From Mesorhizobium terrae (GTDB lineage: Bacteria > Pseudomonadota > Alphaproteobacteria > Rhizobiales > Rhizobiaceae), in assembly GCF_008727715.1 (NCBI RefSeq), contig NZ_CP044218.1, forward strand, positions 3,675,501-3,739,500: DNA of 64,000 bases, written 5' to 3'. A program made the translations under genes and the position numbers. Below, piece by piece: positions 32,704 through 41,640 of this stretch. Every line of letters starts with the position of its first letter. Positions within the stretch are counted from its first letter, which is position 1. The notes beneath the pieces were generated by a model. It was not told the DNA's origin. It made no database searches and saw nothing but the letters and a program-made list of their open reading frames with translations.

Positions 32704-34209
32704 ATGAAATCCTATTCCATCCTCAGCGCGGCAAGGAAGACGCTTGTCGCCGCCACGGCGGCGCTGGTCGTCGGTACGTCAGCCGTCTCGTTCGCGGCCG
32801 CACAGCCGCAGTCGTACGCCAACGGGCCGGCCTCAGTGGCCGACCTCGCGGAAGGCCTGCTCGGCGCGGTCGTCAACATTTCTACGTCGCAGATTGTCAA
32901 GGGCAGCGAAGGACCGGGCGCCGTACCGATGCCGCAGTTGCCGGAAGGGTCGCCTTTCCAGGATTTCTTCAACGATTTCTTCAAGGACAAGGGGGGCAAC
33001 AAAGGCGGCTCGCAGAAGGTGCAGTCGCTGGGCTCCGGCTTCGTCATCGACGCCAATGAAGGCATCGTGGTGACCAACAACCACGTCATTGCCGACGCCG
33101 ACGACATCGAGGTGAATTTCTCCGACGGCGTCACGCTGAAGGCAAAGCTCATCGGCACCGACACCAAGACCGACATCGCCGTGCTGAAGGTGGACCCCAA
33201 GGGCCACAAGTTGACGGCAGTGAAGTTCGGCGATTCCAACAAGATGCGCATCGGCGACTGGGTGATGGCGATCGGCAATCCGTTCGGCCTCGGCGGTACG
33301 GTGACGCTGGGTATCGTCTCGGCGCGCAACCGCGACATCAATTCCGGCCCATATGACGATTTCATCCAGACCGACGCCGCCATCAACCGCGGCAATTCGG
33401 GCGGTCCGCTGTTCAACATGAACGGCGAAGTCATCGGCATCAACACCGCCATAATCTCACCTTCGGGTGGCTCGATCGGCATCGGCTTCTCCATCCCCGC
33501 GCAACTTGCCGCCGGCGTGGTCGAGCAGCTGCGCCAATTCGGCGAAACGCGCCGCGGCTGGCTCGGCGTACGCATTCAGCCGGTGACCAGTGACATCGCC
33601 GAGAGCCTCGGCATGAAGGAACCCAAGGGCGCTTTGGTGGCCGGCATCATCAAGGGCGGTCCGGTTGACAACGGCACCATTCAGGCCGGCGACGTCATCA
33701 CCAAGTTCGACGGCAAGGATATCGCTGAAACGCGCGACCTGCCGCGCGTGGTCGCCGAGAGCCCGGTCGGCAAGGCGGTCGACGTGGTGATCGTGCGCAA
33801 GGGCAAGGAGCAGACGGTGAAGGTCACGCTCGGCCGGTTGGAGGATGGCGAGAAACTCGCCTCCGCCGACGAGAGCAAACCCAGCGACAGCAAGGGCGCG
33901 CCGGTGGCGGCTGCCTCGGTGCTCGGCATGTCGATCGGCGAGTTGAACGACGAGACGCGTAGCAAGTTCGGCATTGCTGCTGATGTATCGGGCGTGGTCA
34001 TCACCGATGTCGCCAAGGATTCGGCCGCCTCCGAACGCGGCATCCAGCCGGGCGAAGTGATCACCGAGATCGCGCAGGAATCGGTCTCGAAACCCAAGGA
34101 CGTCATGGACCGCATCGCGGCACTGAAACAGCAAGGCCGCAAGAACGCGCTTCTGATGCTGGCGTCCAAGACCGGCGAACTGCGTTTCGTCACGATCCGG
34201 ATGGATTGA
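32704..34209 (+). CDS. degP: Do/DegP-type periplasmic serine protease
   Basis: A 501-residue protease. A signal peptide ends near residue 33 (SFAAAQ). The catalytic triad is His127 (VVTNNHVI), Asp157 (TDIAVLKV) and Ser232 (GNSGGPLF). Two PDZ domains follow (about 270-360 and 405-495). It degrades and refolds damaged envelope proteins. The ATG 32704 after CGGGAGGCCCTG starts the signal peptide. Co-occurrence with hflKC is a common rhizobial arrangement. A terminator follows. Confidence 0.95.
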   Translation: MKSYSILSAARKTLVAATAALVVGTSAVSFAAAQPQSYANGPASVADLAEGLLGAVVNISTSQIVKGSEGPGAVPMPQLPEGSPFQDFFNDFFKDKGGNKGGSQKVQSLGSGFVIDANEGIVVTNNHVIADADDIEVNFSDGVTLKAKLIGTDTKTDIAVLKVDPKGHKLTAVKFGDSNKMRIGDWVMAIGNPFGLGGTVTLGIVSARNRDINSGPYDDFIQTDAAINRGNSGGPLFNMNGEVIGINTAIISPSGGSIGIGFSIPAQLAAGVVEQLRQFGETRRGWLGVRIQPVTSDIAESLGMKEPKGALVAGIIKGGPVDNGTIQAGDVITKFDGKDIAETRDLPRVVAESPVGKAVDVVIVRKGKEQTVKVTLGRLEDGEKLASADESKPSDSKGAPVAAASVLGMSIGELNDETRSKFGIAADVSGVVITDVAKDSAASERGIQPGEVITEIAQESVSKPKDVMDRIAALKQQGRKNALLMLASKTGELRFVTIRMD

Positions 34210-34247
34210 TTCCGGAAAACGGCGCAACGGGTTGACTTAAAAAGAAG

Positions 34248-34278
34248 AAAGGGCGGCTAGCGGGCCGCCCTTTTCTGT
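34248..34278. terminator. Bidirectional terminator between degP and GNAT gene
   Basis: GGGCGGC and the complementary GCCGCCC pair around CTAGCGG, with AAAAAGAAGAAA on one side and TTTTCTGTTTTT on the other, so it can end transcripts from both strands. The TAG stop of the GNAT gene lies in its loop. Confidence 0.85.
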
Positions 34279-34829
34279 TTTTCCCAACCCTGGCGCTTCA
34301 GACTGTAAAAAGCGTGCGGGCGCAGACGCGTGTATTCTTCAGGAACCAGCGGGTGGTCAAAATCGCGCGACGGGTCTGCCGTCATGCCGATACGTTCCAT
34401 GACAGCAGTCGAGCGGCGGTTCTCGCGTACGGCGAAGGAAACGATTTCGTCCAGACCAAGCGTCTCGAAGCCGAAGGCGAGCCATGCGCGTGCGGCCTCG
34501 GCAACGTAGCCATGGCCCCAGAACTCCGGCGCAAGGCGCCAGCCGATTTCGACAGAACCCTTCGGCAGGGCGGGAAGATAGTCGGCATCATAGAGGCCGA
34601 CGAAGCCGATGCATTCGCCGGTCGCGGCTACCTCCACTGGTGCAAAACCGTAGCCGTGGCTGTCGATCCAGGCGCGCAACTCGTCCATCTTGGCGTCGGA
34701 CTGCGCGCGATCGCGCCGGAACGGAAAGAACTCCATCACCTGCTTATCGGAATTGATGAGATGGAAGAGGGACCGGTCGCGCTCTTCCCAGTTGCGCAAG
34801 ATCAGTCTTTCCGTACGGATCGGGATCAT
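34257..34829 (-). CDS. RimJ/RimL-type GNAT acetyltransferase
   Basis: A 190-residue protein. IRTERLILRNWEERDRSLFH at the N-terminus and EIGWRLAPEFWGHGYVAEAA (acetyl-CoA loop) are the RimJ/RimL pattern, which acetylates protein N-termini or small molecules. The start overlaps the end of serB by 4 bp (CAT/TGA region), so it is probably in the same operon. Substrate unknown. Confidence 0.85.
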   Translation of the reverse strand: MIPIRTERLILRNWEERDRSLFHLINSDKQVMEFFPFRRDRAQSDAKMDELRAWIDSHGYGFAPVEVAATGECIGFVGLYDADYLPALPKGSVEIGWRLAPEFWGHGYVAEAARAWLAFGFETLGLDEIVSFAVRENRRSTAVMERIGMTADPSRDFDHPLVPEEYTRLRPHAFYSLKRQGWEKQKRAAR

Positions 34830-35713
34830 GTGGCGAAATCTTCCTGCCTGTAACCTTGCAGATAGAGCAGGGCGGTCAGGTCGCCATGGTCGATGCGCAC
34901 TCTGGCCTGGGCGGCCACCGAAGGCTTGGCATGCAGCGCGACACCCATGCCCGACAGCTGGATCATGTCGAGGTCGTTGGCGCCGTCACCAACGGCGACG
35001 GCATCCGCCGGCGTGAGGCCGAGCCTGGCGGCGATGTCGATGAGCGCATCCGCCTTGGCGGCGCGGCCGAGGATCGGCTCCGCCACCTCGCCGGTGAAGC
35101 GACCGTCGCGCTCGACCAGGCGGTTGGCGCGGTTTTCATGGAAACCTAGCATCGTGGCGATACGGCTGGTGAAGACGTCGAAGCCGCCCGAGACCAGCGC
35201 GGTATGGGCACCGGCCTTGCGCATCGTCTGCACCAAAGCGCGGCCTCCGGAAGCCAGTGTGAGCCGATTGGCGATGATGCGGTCGACCACCGCGGTGTCG
35301 AGATCCTTCAGAAGCGCGACGCGCTCGCGCAATGCTGGTTCAAAGGCAATCTCGCCATTCATCGAACGGGCGGTGATCGCCGCCACCCGTTCCTTCAGTC
35401 CGACTTCGTCGGCGAGTTCGTCGATGCATTCCTGGTCGATCATGGTCGAATCCATGTCGGCGATTAGGATTTTCTTGCGTCGCGTCGCTTCGTCCTGGAT
35501 GGCGAAGTCAACGGGGTTGGAACCGAGCGCGGTAGCGAGCGCGGCTGCGGTCTCCCGGCTGTCGGCGCCTGACGGCAGGACGAGATCGCAGGCGATCGTC
35601 TCGCCCAACCAACGCGTCGCGCTTGCGCCGACCGCCTGCGAGGCTTTATTCGCTAGGGCCGGCGTGAGTGCGCCGCCGGCTGGATTGGAGACGAGCGTGG
35701 CGACGAGCGGCAT
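34826..35713 (-). CDS. serB: Phosphoserine phosphatase
   Basis: A 295-residue HAD-family enzyme. The N-terminal 75 residues are the usual regulatory domain; the HAD motif I is DMDSTMIDQE (catalytic Asp86 and Asp88), motif II SGGFDVF and motif III/IV KADALID ... GDGANDLDM. It makes serine from phosphoserine. ATG 35713 overlaps the miaA ATG on the other strand (CATG). The frame extends upstream but loses the SerB pattern. Confidence 0.95.
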   Translation of the reverse strand: MPLVATLVSNPAGGALTPALANKASQAVGASATRWLGETIACDLVLPSGADSRETAAALATALGSNPVDFAIQDEATRRKKILIADMDSTMIDQECIDELADEVGLKERVAAITARSMNGEIAFEPALRERVALLKDLDTAVVDRIIANRLTLASGGRALVQTMRKAGAHTALVSGGFDVFTSRIATMLGFHENRANRLVERDGRFTGEVAEPILGRAAKADALIDIAARLGLTPADAVAVGDGANDLDMIQLSGMGVALHAKPSVAAQARVRIDHGDLTALLYLQGYRQEDFAT

Positions 35714-36677
35714 GGAGGAGACCCTGCGGGAGGTGGCCGACGAAGGCCGCGTGAAGGATGCGGTCCTGATAGCCGGCCCGACTGCCAGCGGCAAGTCGGC
35801 GCTGGCGCTGGAGGTGGCCGAGCGCTTCGGCGGTGTCATCGTCAACACCGATTCTATGCAGGGTTATTCGATCCTCAACGTGCTGACAGCGCGGCCTGCG
35901 CCGGCGGATCTCGCCCGGGTTCCGCATTTCCTTTACGGCCATGTCCACCCTTCGACCGCCTATTCGACCGGCGCCTGGTTGCGGGACGTCGAACGGCTGA
36001 TCGACGAAGGCGCGCTGGCCGGTCGCCCTCCGGTCTTCGTCGGCGGCACCGGGCTTTATTTCAGGGCGCTGGCCGAAGGCATTTCAGCGATGCCGGATAT
36101 CCCGGCGCATATCCGCGACCGCTGGCGTCACGAACTGGTCGAGCGCGGCGCGCCACGGCTGCACCGCGAACTGATGCACAGGGATTCGGCCACGGCCATG
36201 TTGTTGCGACCGAGCGATGGTCAGCGCATCGCCAGGGCGCTGGAAGTTCTGGATGCGTCGGGCCGTTCGATCCGTTCGTGGCAGGCCGAGCGTGGTCGCC
36301 CGTTGATCGATCGCGCCAGCGCGCATTTCTTCGTCATCGAACCAGACCGGGATGCCTTGACCCAACGCATCAACCGACGATTCGACGCGATGATCGACCA
36401 GGGTGCCATGGAGGAGGTACGCCAGATCCTGGCGCTCCATCTCGACCCGGCGCTGCCGGCCGTCAAGGCAATCGGCGTGCGTGAGCTTCAGTCCGTGCTG
36501 GCGGGCGAGATGGAAGCCGAAAAGGCGATGGAAATGGCCAAGATCGCCACCCGGCAATACGCAAAGCGGCAATCCACCTGGTTTCGCAACCAGTTCGGCG
36601 AGGAATGGCGAAGATTGTCGCCGGGCGAAGACATGGCGACCATCATTCGCATGTCGATCGAAAAGAGAAATCGATAG
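35712..36677 (+). CDS. miaA: tRNA dimethylallyltransferase
   Basis: A 321-residue protein. The P-loop AGPTASGKS at about 21-29, NTDSMQGYS (usually DSMQVY) and FVGGTGLYFRALAEG are MiaA motifs, as is IKxIGVREL (VKAIGVREL). It adds a dimethylallyl group to A37 of tRNAs reading U-starting codons. The start is uncertain: a GTG at residue 14 would also give the usual length. Divergent from serB with overlapping start codons. Confidence 0.95.
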   Translation: MEETLREVADEGRVKDAVLIAGPTASGKSALALEVAERFGGVIVNTDSMQGYSILNVLTARPAPADLARVPHFLYGHVHPSTAYSTGAWLRDVERLIDEGALAGRPPVFVGGTGLYFRALAEGISAMPDIPAHIRDRWRHELVERGAPRLHRELMHRDSATAMLLRPSDGQRIARALEVLDASGRSIRSWQAERGRPLIDRASAHFFVIEPDRDALTQRINRRFDAMIDQGAMEEVRQILALHLDPALPAVKAIGVRELQSVLAGEMEAEKAMEMAKIATRQYAKRQSTWFRNQFGEEWRRLSPGEDMATIIRMSIEKRNR

Positions 36678-36774
36678 AATTCTCAGTATTAACGCTGCTT
36701 TTTCAAGGCTTGTTCAAGTTAACTGCGGCGTAAGCCTATCCGTGCCATAACCATCCGGCGTTGCAGTAGGCTGG

Positions 36775-37572
36775 GTGCAGATGCATTTTCACAAGGCGGA
36801 ACACGCCTTCTTCGTCTTTATCTTTGTCATCGTCGCCGCCGGCATGGTGACGTTGCATGCCCACGGCGTGGTGGAGACCGCGACGGCCCAGATCGGCGAT
36901 GGCGCGGCGTTGGACAGCGTCGCATATATCGGCACGCTGCTGTTTGCCATCGGCGTGCTTTTGGCCACCGCCTTCTTCTTTGGCGTGTTCTTCATCTACC
37001 CGCTGATCCGCGATCAGGTGCGCGAGGAGGGAAAGTTGCGGGCGATGACGGCGACGCTGAGCGCCCGTTCCGAGACACTTGAGCAGGCGGCGCTGACAGA
37101 TGCGCTGACAGGCATGCAGAACCGGCGGTTTTTCGACGACGCGCTGCGCGAATACATCGCGGAATTCCATCGCATCGGCAAGCCGGTCGGGCTGATGATC
37201 CTCGATCTCGACCATTTCAAGAGCGTCAACGATACCCATGGCCACGATATCGGCGACGAAGTGCTGCGCTCGGTCGCCGGCTGCCTCAAGGGCATGACCC
37301 GCTACCACGATGTCGTGGCTCGGCTGGGCGGCGAGGAGTTCGGCATTGTGACCCCGAATATGGACGCGGAACTACTGACGCGTTTCGCCGAGCGCATCCG
37401 CAAGGGCGTCGCCAATCTGGCCATCGTCAACGGCAATGTGCGGCTGAAGGTCACCACCAGCGTCGGGCTGGCGGTTTGGGACCATTCCGAGACGGCCGAG
37501 GCCTTCTACCGCCGCGCCGACAAGCAGCTCTACGAGGCCAAGCGCCAAGGCCGTAACCGCGTGTGTGCTTAG
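36775..37572 (+). CDS. Membrane-bound diguanylate cyclase (GGDEF)
   Basis: A 265-residue protein with GTG start (or ATG 36781). Two membrane helices flank a short periplasmic loop (about 12-28 and 50-73). The GGDEF domain carries GGEEF at 185-189 and an RxxD inhibitory site (RYHD) five residues before it. It makes cyclic di-GMP. Second such enzyme in this window; no partner phosphodiesterase nearby. Confidence 0.88.
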   Translation: MQMHFHKAEHAFFVFIFVIVAAGMVTLHAHGVVETATAQIGDGAALDSVAYIGTLLFAIGVLLATAFFFGVFFIYPLIRDQVREEGKLRAMTATLSARSETLEQAALTDALTGMQNRRFFDDALREYIAEFHRIGKPVGLMILDLDHFKSVNDTHGHDIGDEVLRSVAGCLKGMTRYHDVVARLGGEEFGIVTPNMDAELLTRFAERIRKGVANLAIVNGNVRLKVTTSVGLAVWDHSETAEAFYRRADKQLYEAKRQGRNRVCA

Positions 37573-37646
37573 GCCGGGCAGAGCGTCAATTCAGTTGAAT
37601 TTTGAAATGGCGAACGAGCCGGCCAGGCTGGGCTCGCTCCGTCGGT

Positions 37647-39473
37647 TCAATCGTTCAGGGGTTTGAGGCCGAACGTCATCGGCTTCAGCCCGTAACGCGT
37701 GTCGAAATCGTCGTCATGCGGCGGGCGCGGCGCGGCCGGCTGCCGGTAGTCCGGGTCGCCGGGCTGGCGTGTGGCGTCGGCCATTTCGGAGAAATTCATC
37801 GCCGGCTGTGGCTTCGGTACGTTGCGCAGTTTTTCGACGATGCCGACGAGATCGACCTCGCCGTCACCGGAAGGTGCTTCCATGGAGTGTTTGGCTGTGC
37901 CGGGAATCAGGCTGCGATCCAGCTTCTCGAACTTCAGCCGCATGGTGGTGGCGACGCCCTCACCGAAGGCGATTGCCTCGCGCTGTCCCATCGAGGACAG
38001 GAAAGCAAGGCTGGAGGCGGAGGAGTCGGCAATGGCTGAACGGATGATCGCCTGGTCCTGTTCGTTGGACAGGCGCATGGCGAAGAAGGTCGAGCATTGC
38101 GACAGGATGGTCGGGTCGAGCTCGCCCGGGCGCTGCGTGACGACGCCGAGATAGCAGCCATATTTGCGGCCTTCCTTGGCGATGCGCGACAGTGCGTGTC
38201 GGGTCGGCGCGAAGCCGAGGCGCGGATCGGCCGGCATGTAGCGATGCGCTTCTTCGCACAAAAGCAGCAGCCTGAGCCGCCCCTCGCTCCACAGCGCGAG
38301 ATCGAAGGCCAGCCGCGCGAGAACCGAACAGACCGAGTTGACGACCTCGGACGGCAGGCCCGCCATTTCGAAACAGGTTACCGGCCGGCCGTGATGCGGC
38401 ACGCGGAAGATGTTGCCGACCGTTTCGTGGATGGTGTCCTCGATCAGGCGTGAATTGAACATGAAGCGGTAGCGCGGGTCTGCGACGGCCGATTCGATAC
38501 GCAATTTGAGCGACTTCAGTGCCGGCCGCTCGGCCTTGCTTTCGAGCAGGCCCATGCGGTCATCGATCTGCTTCACCAGATCGGCGATCCGGTAGGGGAC
38601 CGGTGTGTCGGCGGTCATGGTGTCGGCGCCGCGGCGCACATAGGCGACACCGTTGCCGGTGCGGTAGAGATGCTTCACCACCGGAATGAGATCGCGCAGA
38701 ATGTCGACCTCCTCGGGCGGTGCCTCGCGACCACGGAACAGCACTTCGGCGAATTCCTCGAGGCGGAACATCCAGAAGGGCAGATCGAGCGTCGAAGCGT
38801 CGATCTTGACGCACTGGTCCTTCAGCGAAGAGGCGAATTCATTGTGCGGATCAAGGATCAGTACGCGCAGGTCAGGCCGCGCCGCGATCGCCTTGCGCAG
38901 CAGCAGCGAAACGGCTGTCGACTTGCCGACACCAGTGGTGCCGACCACGGCGAAATGCCGGGTCAACGTGTCGTCGACGGCAATCCTGGCCGCGATCGCC
39001 TCGTCCTGCGACAGTGTGCCGATGGCCACCGAAGGACGGCCGGCGAGGTCGTAGACGGCCTCGAGATCGCGGCTGCGGATGCGGTGGGCAACCGCGCCGA
39101 TATGCGGGTATATGGTGATACCACGGTCAAAGAACGGTTTGGCGCCGGGCTCGAAACCATCGCGCACCTCGCCGACCAGTTCGACGCTGACCTCGATCGG
39201 GTTCAGGCCTTCGGCGTTCCAGGCAAGATCGGCCTTGGCGATCGCATAGACCAGACCGACCGTGCGGCTGCTGCCCAGATTGATGGAGATCATCTTGCCG
39301 ACAGCCCATTGGCCACCGGCGGAACCATCTTCGCCGTCAGCGAAAGCGCTGATGGTGGCGCGGGCGCCGTCGCAGCGGACGACATGGCCGAGGATGCGCT
39401 TGTCAGTCTGAGCGGCGTCGCGTCGCTCCTGCGATACCGGCTCGCCGCCGGAGACTGCACGTTCGACAAACAT
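37647..39473 (-). CDS. HerA-like DUF87 ATPase
   Basis: A protein of about 608 residues (a start six codons earlier is possible). Walker A is GTTGVGKST (residues about 183-191), Walker B LLLLCEEAHRYMPAD, and an Arg-finger-like VVTQRPGELDPTI follows, as in HerA/FtsK-type DNA-pumping ATPases. N-terminal HAS-barrel (VERAVSGGEP ... GKMISINLGSSR). HerA acts with NurA in DNA end resection in archaea; here no nuclease gene adjoins, so function is open. Only one copy is present. Confidence 0.85.
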   Translation of the reverse strand: MFVERAVSGGEPVSQERRDAAQTDKRILGHVVRCDGARATISAFADGEDGSAGGQWAVGKMISINLGSSRTVGLVYAIAKADLAWNAEGLNPIEVSVELVGEVRDGFEPGAKPFFDRGITIYPHIGAVAHRIRSRDLEAVYDLAGRPSVAIGTLSQDEAIAARIAVDDTLTRHFAVVGTTGVGKSTAVSLLLRKAIAARPDLRVLILDPHNEFASSLKDQCVKIDASTLDLPFWMFRLEEFAEVLFRGREAPPEEVDILRDLIPVVKHLYRTGNGVAYVRRGADTMTADTPVPYRIADLVKQIDDRMGLLESKAERPALKSLKLRIESAVADPRYRFMFNSRLIEDTIHETVGNIFRVPHHGRPVTCFEMAGLPSEVVNSVCSVLARLAFDLALWSEGRLRLLLLCEEAHRYMPADPRLGFAPTRHALSRIAKEGRKYGCYLGVVTQRPGELDPTILSQCSTFFAMRLSNEQDQAIIRSAIADSSASSLAFLSSMGQREAIAFGEGVATTMRLKFEKLDRSLIPGTAKHSMEAPSGDGEVDLVGIVEKLRNVPKPQPAMNFSEMADATRQPGDPDYRQPAAPRPPHDDDFDTRYGLKPMTFGLKPLND

Positions 39474-39630
39474 CAACGAGGGGATCCCCACTACCTCAGC
39501 GAACTCTAATATGGTTCGGTTAAAGTCGCGTGTGAGGGGATGGTTTAGCAGCGGTTAAGGGCGGCGCGACAATTTGAACAATCCGGCAAAAGTCCCTTCC
39601 AGTTCATGCTTCATATGATATGTTGGACAA

Positions 39631-40197
39631 ATGTCTGATATATCGAATGATCTTTCGGCAAGGATCGCCGATCGCATCCGCGCCGAACGGACGCTGCGGA
39701 ACTGGTCACTGGCAGAGCTTGCCGAGCGTTCCGGGGTGTCCAAGGCGATGCTCAGCACCATCGAGCGTGCTTCGACGAGCCCGACCGCACCGATCCTGGT
39801 GCGCATCGCCACGGCTTTCGAGATGACACTGTCCAGCCTCATCGCCCGTGCCGAATTGCAGGGCGGCGGTGTTGCCCGGCGCAAAGACCAGCCTGAATGG
39901 CGCGACCCCGGCACTGGCTATGTGCGCCGCCATCTGTCGCCGCAGACTGATATGCCGATGGAACTCGTGCAGGTCGAATTGCCGGCCGGCGCGCGCGTCA
40001 ACCTGCCTGCTGCTTCCTATGCCTTCATCCGCCAGCAGATCTGGCTGATGGCAGGGCGGCTCGACTTCACCGAAGGCGAGGTGGTGCATTATCTGGAGCC
40101 GGGCGATTGCCTGGCGCTCGGCGCGCCGGCCGATTGCAGTTTCTTCGCGCCCGGTCCGGAGCCGGCCCGCTACATCACCGCACTTATCAGGACCTGA
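39631..40197 (+). CDS. XRE-cupin transcriptional regulator
   Basis: A 188-residue protein. Residues 9-65 are an XRE helix-turn-helix (IRAERTLRNWSLAELAERSG, KAMLSTIERASTSPTAPILV), followed by a short Cupin_2 domain (EVVHYLEPGDCLALGA). Members bind a small metabolite and adjust transport or degradation genes. It is followed 2 bp later by the 40200 gene, so the two are likely an operon. Effector unknown. Confidence 0.88.
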   Translation: MSDISNDLSARIADRIRAERTLRNWSLAELAERSGVSKAMLSTIERASTSPTAPILVRIATAFEMTLSSLIARAELQGGGVARRKDQPEWRDPGTGYVRRHLSPQTDMPMELVQVELPAGARVNLPAASYAFIRQQIWLMAGRLDFTEGEVVHYLEPGDCLALGAPADCSFFAPGPEPARYITALIRT

Positions 40198-40199
40198 CC

Positions 40200-40508
40200 A
40201 TGCCGCGCTTGCCGAAGCGAAACCACAATGGTGGGCCGCCGCTCGATGACTACAAGGGGCCGGCCTGGGGCAAGGGCGACCCGCACCGTTTCATGCATTG
40301 GCGGAGCGCCCACAAGGCGGCATGGAAGCCGAAATCGCGCGACATCGCGTTGTTCAGACTGGCCAAGGCGGAAGCGGTCGGGCTGACTTATGAGGAATAC
40401 ACGCTGGAATTGCTGGAGCGCGGCCACCACCTCAGCGCCGACGACGGCACCCGCGTCGATGAAATCAAACGGTCGCGCAAGCGCCGCGGCTTTAGCCATT
40501 TCGATTGA
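40200..40508 (+). CDS. Small hypothetical protein with NHNGGPPLDD motif
   Basis: A 102-residue basic protein that begins PRLPKRNHNGGPPLDDYKGP, a motif common among short proteins of rhizobia and their phages. A helical body follows (YTLELLERGHHLSADDGTRV) ending KRRGFSHFD. It is linked to the XRE-cupin gene by a 2-bp gap. No function is known. Confidence 0.7.
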   Translation: MPRLPKRNHNGGPPLDDYKGPAWGKGDPHRFMHWRSAHKAAWKPKSRDIALFRLAKAEAVGLTYEEYTLELLERGHHLSADDGTRVDEIKRSRKRRGFSHFD

Positions 40509-40544
40509 GCGTTTTGGCTCTTCCCATCAGCGAGAAGACAAAAG

Positions 40545-41114
40545 ATGAGTTCCATCGAAATCAGACCCCTTGTCCGCTCGTTCGAGACATTGCGGGCGCT
40601 GGCCGAAATCCTGGTCGAGACCGTCGCGGCCGGCGGATCGGTGAGTTTCATGCATCCGCTGCCGCTGGATGCGGCCATCGCGTTCTGGGATGATTCGCTT
40701 GCGGCGGCGGCGCGGGGCGAGCGGGTGGTGCTTGGCGCCTTCGAAGGCGACGATTTGATCGGTACGGTCACGCTGCTGCTCAGCCTGCCGCCCAACCAGC
40801 CGCATCGGGCGGAAATCGCCAAGCTGATGACCCGGACGAGCCATCGGGGCAGGGGCGTCGCCACCCGGCTGATGCTGGCCGTCGAAGAGCTGGCCGTGCG
40901 GTGTGGCCGCACACTGCTGGTTCTCGATACGGCCGAAGACGGAGGGGCCGCCGCCCTATACGCGAAGCTTGGCTTCATCCTGGCCGGCGAAATCCCGGAC
41001 TACGCCTTGAAGCCACATGGTGGTCTGACCGGCACGCTTCTGTTCTGGAAACGCATAGGTTCGGCCGGACAAACGCCGATAATCGCAAACGCCTTGAAGG
41101 ATTTCGCTCAATGA
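40545..41114 (+). CDS. GNAT family N-acetyltransferase
   Basis: A 189-residue protein with the acetyl-CoA loop THRGRGVATRLMLAVEELAV (RGRGVA), a beta strand RAEIAKLMTRTS and LVLDTAEDGGAAALYAKLGF as the C-terminal motif. It transfers acetyl to an unknown amine. Ends ATGA-coupled to the second GNAT gene, so the pair is one operon. Confidence 0.85.
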   Translation: MSSIEIRPLVRSFETLRALAEILVETVAAGGSVSFMHPLPLDAAIAFWDDSLAAAARGERVVLGAFEGDDLIGTVTLLLSLPPNQPHRAEIAKLMTRTSHRGRGVATRLMLAVEELAVRCGRTLLVLDTAEDGGAAALYAKLGFILAGEIPDYALKPHGGLTGTLLFWKRIGSAGQTPIIANALKDFAQ

Positions 41115-41569
41115 CATTCGCGATCGCACTCGAAGATCCGGCCAAACCGGACATCATCGCCCTGCTGGAGGACGGCGAGCGCTATGGGGCGTCGCTCTAT
41201 CCCGCGGAAAGCAATCATTTCCTGTCCATCGAGAGCCTGCGGGCCAACAATGTGCGCTTCGTGGTTGCGCGGGACGCTGGCGGCATCGCCGTGGCAACGG
41301 GCGCGCTGGCGCTGAATGACGATTGGGCGGAACTGAAGCGCATGTGGGTTGTGCCGGCGGTACGCGGTAAGGGGCTGTCCAAGGCGCTGCTCGCCGATCT
41401 CGAAGGCAAGGCGCTGGAGGCAGGCATCGGCCTACTCCGTCTGGAGACCGGGGTCGACAATCACGAGGCGCTCGGCCTCTATGACCGCAGCGGTTTCGTA
41501 CGGCGCGGGCCGTTCGGCGATTATCGCCCCGATCCGCTCAGCGTCTTTATGGAAAAGCGGCTGGCCTAG
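41111..41569 (+). CDS. GNAT family N-acetyltransferase (second of tandem pair)
   Basis: A 152-residue protein. RMWVVPAVRGKGLSKALLAD is the acetyl-CoA loop (RGKGLS) and LRLETGVDNHEALGLYDRSG the C-terminal motif. The length and pattern resemble amino-acid or drug acetyltransferases. Coupled by ATGA overlap to the preceding GNAT gene. Unrelated enough in sequence to be an old duplication or two separate acquisitions. Confidence 0.85.
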   Translation: MTFAIALEDPAKPDIIALLEDGERYGASLYPAESNHFLSIESLRANNVRFVVARDAGGIAVATGALALNDDWAELKRMWVVPAVRGKGLSKALLADLEGKALEAGIGLLRLETGVDNHEALGLYDRSGFVRRGPFGDYRPDPLSVFMEKRLA

Positions 41570-41640
41570 TTCGCCCGCATCGCATCCGTGGGAACACCGA
41601 AGCCGGACCGGCCCAACGTGCCGGCCCGGCCGCCCACCGC

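Noticed and set aside
34893..35711. N-terminal extension of miaA by 273 codons
   Set aside because: The extension is antisense to serB; MiaA family length and P-loop position fit a start at 35712.
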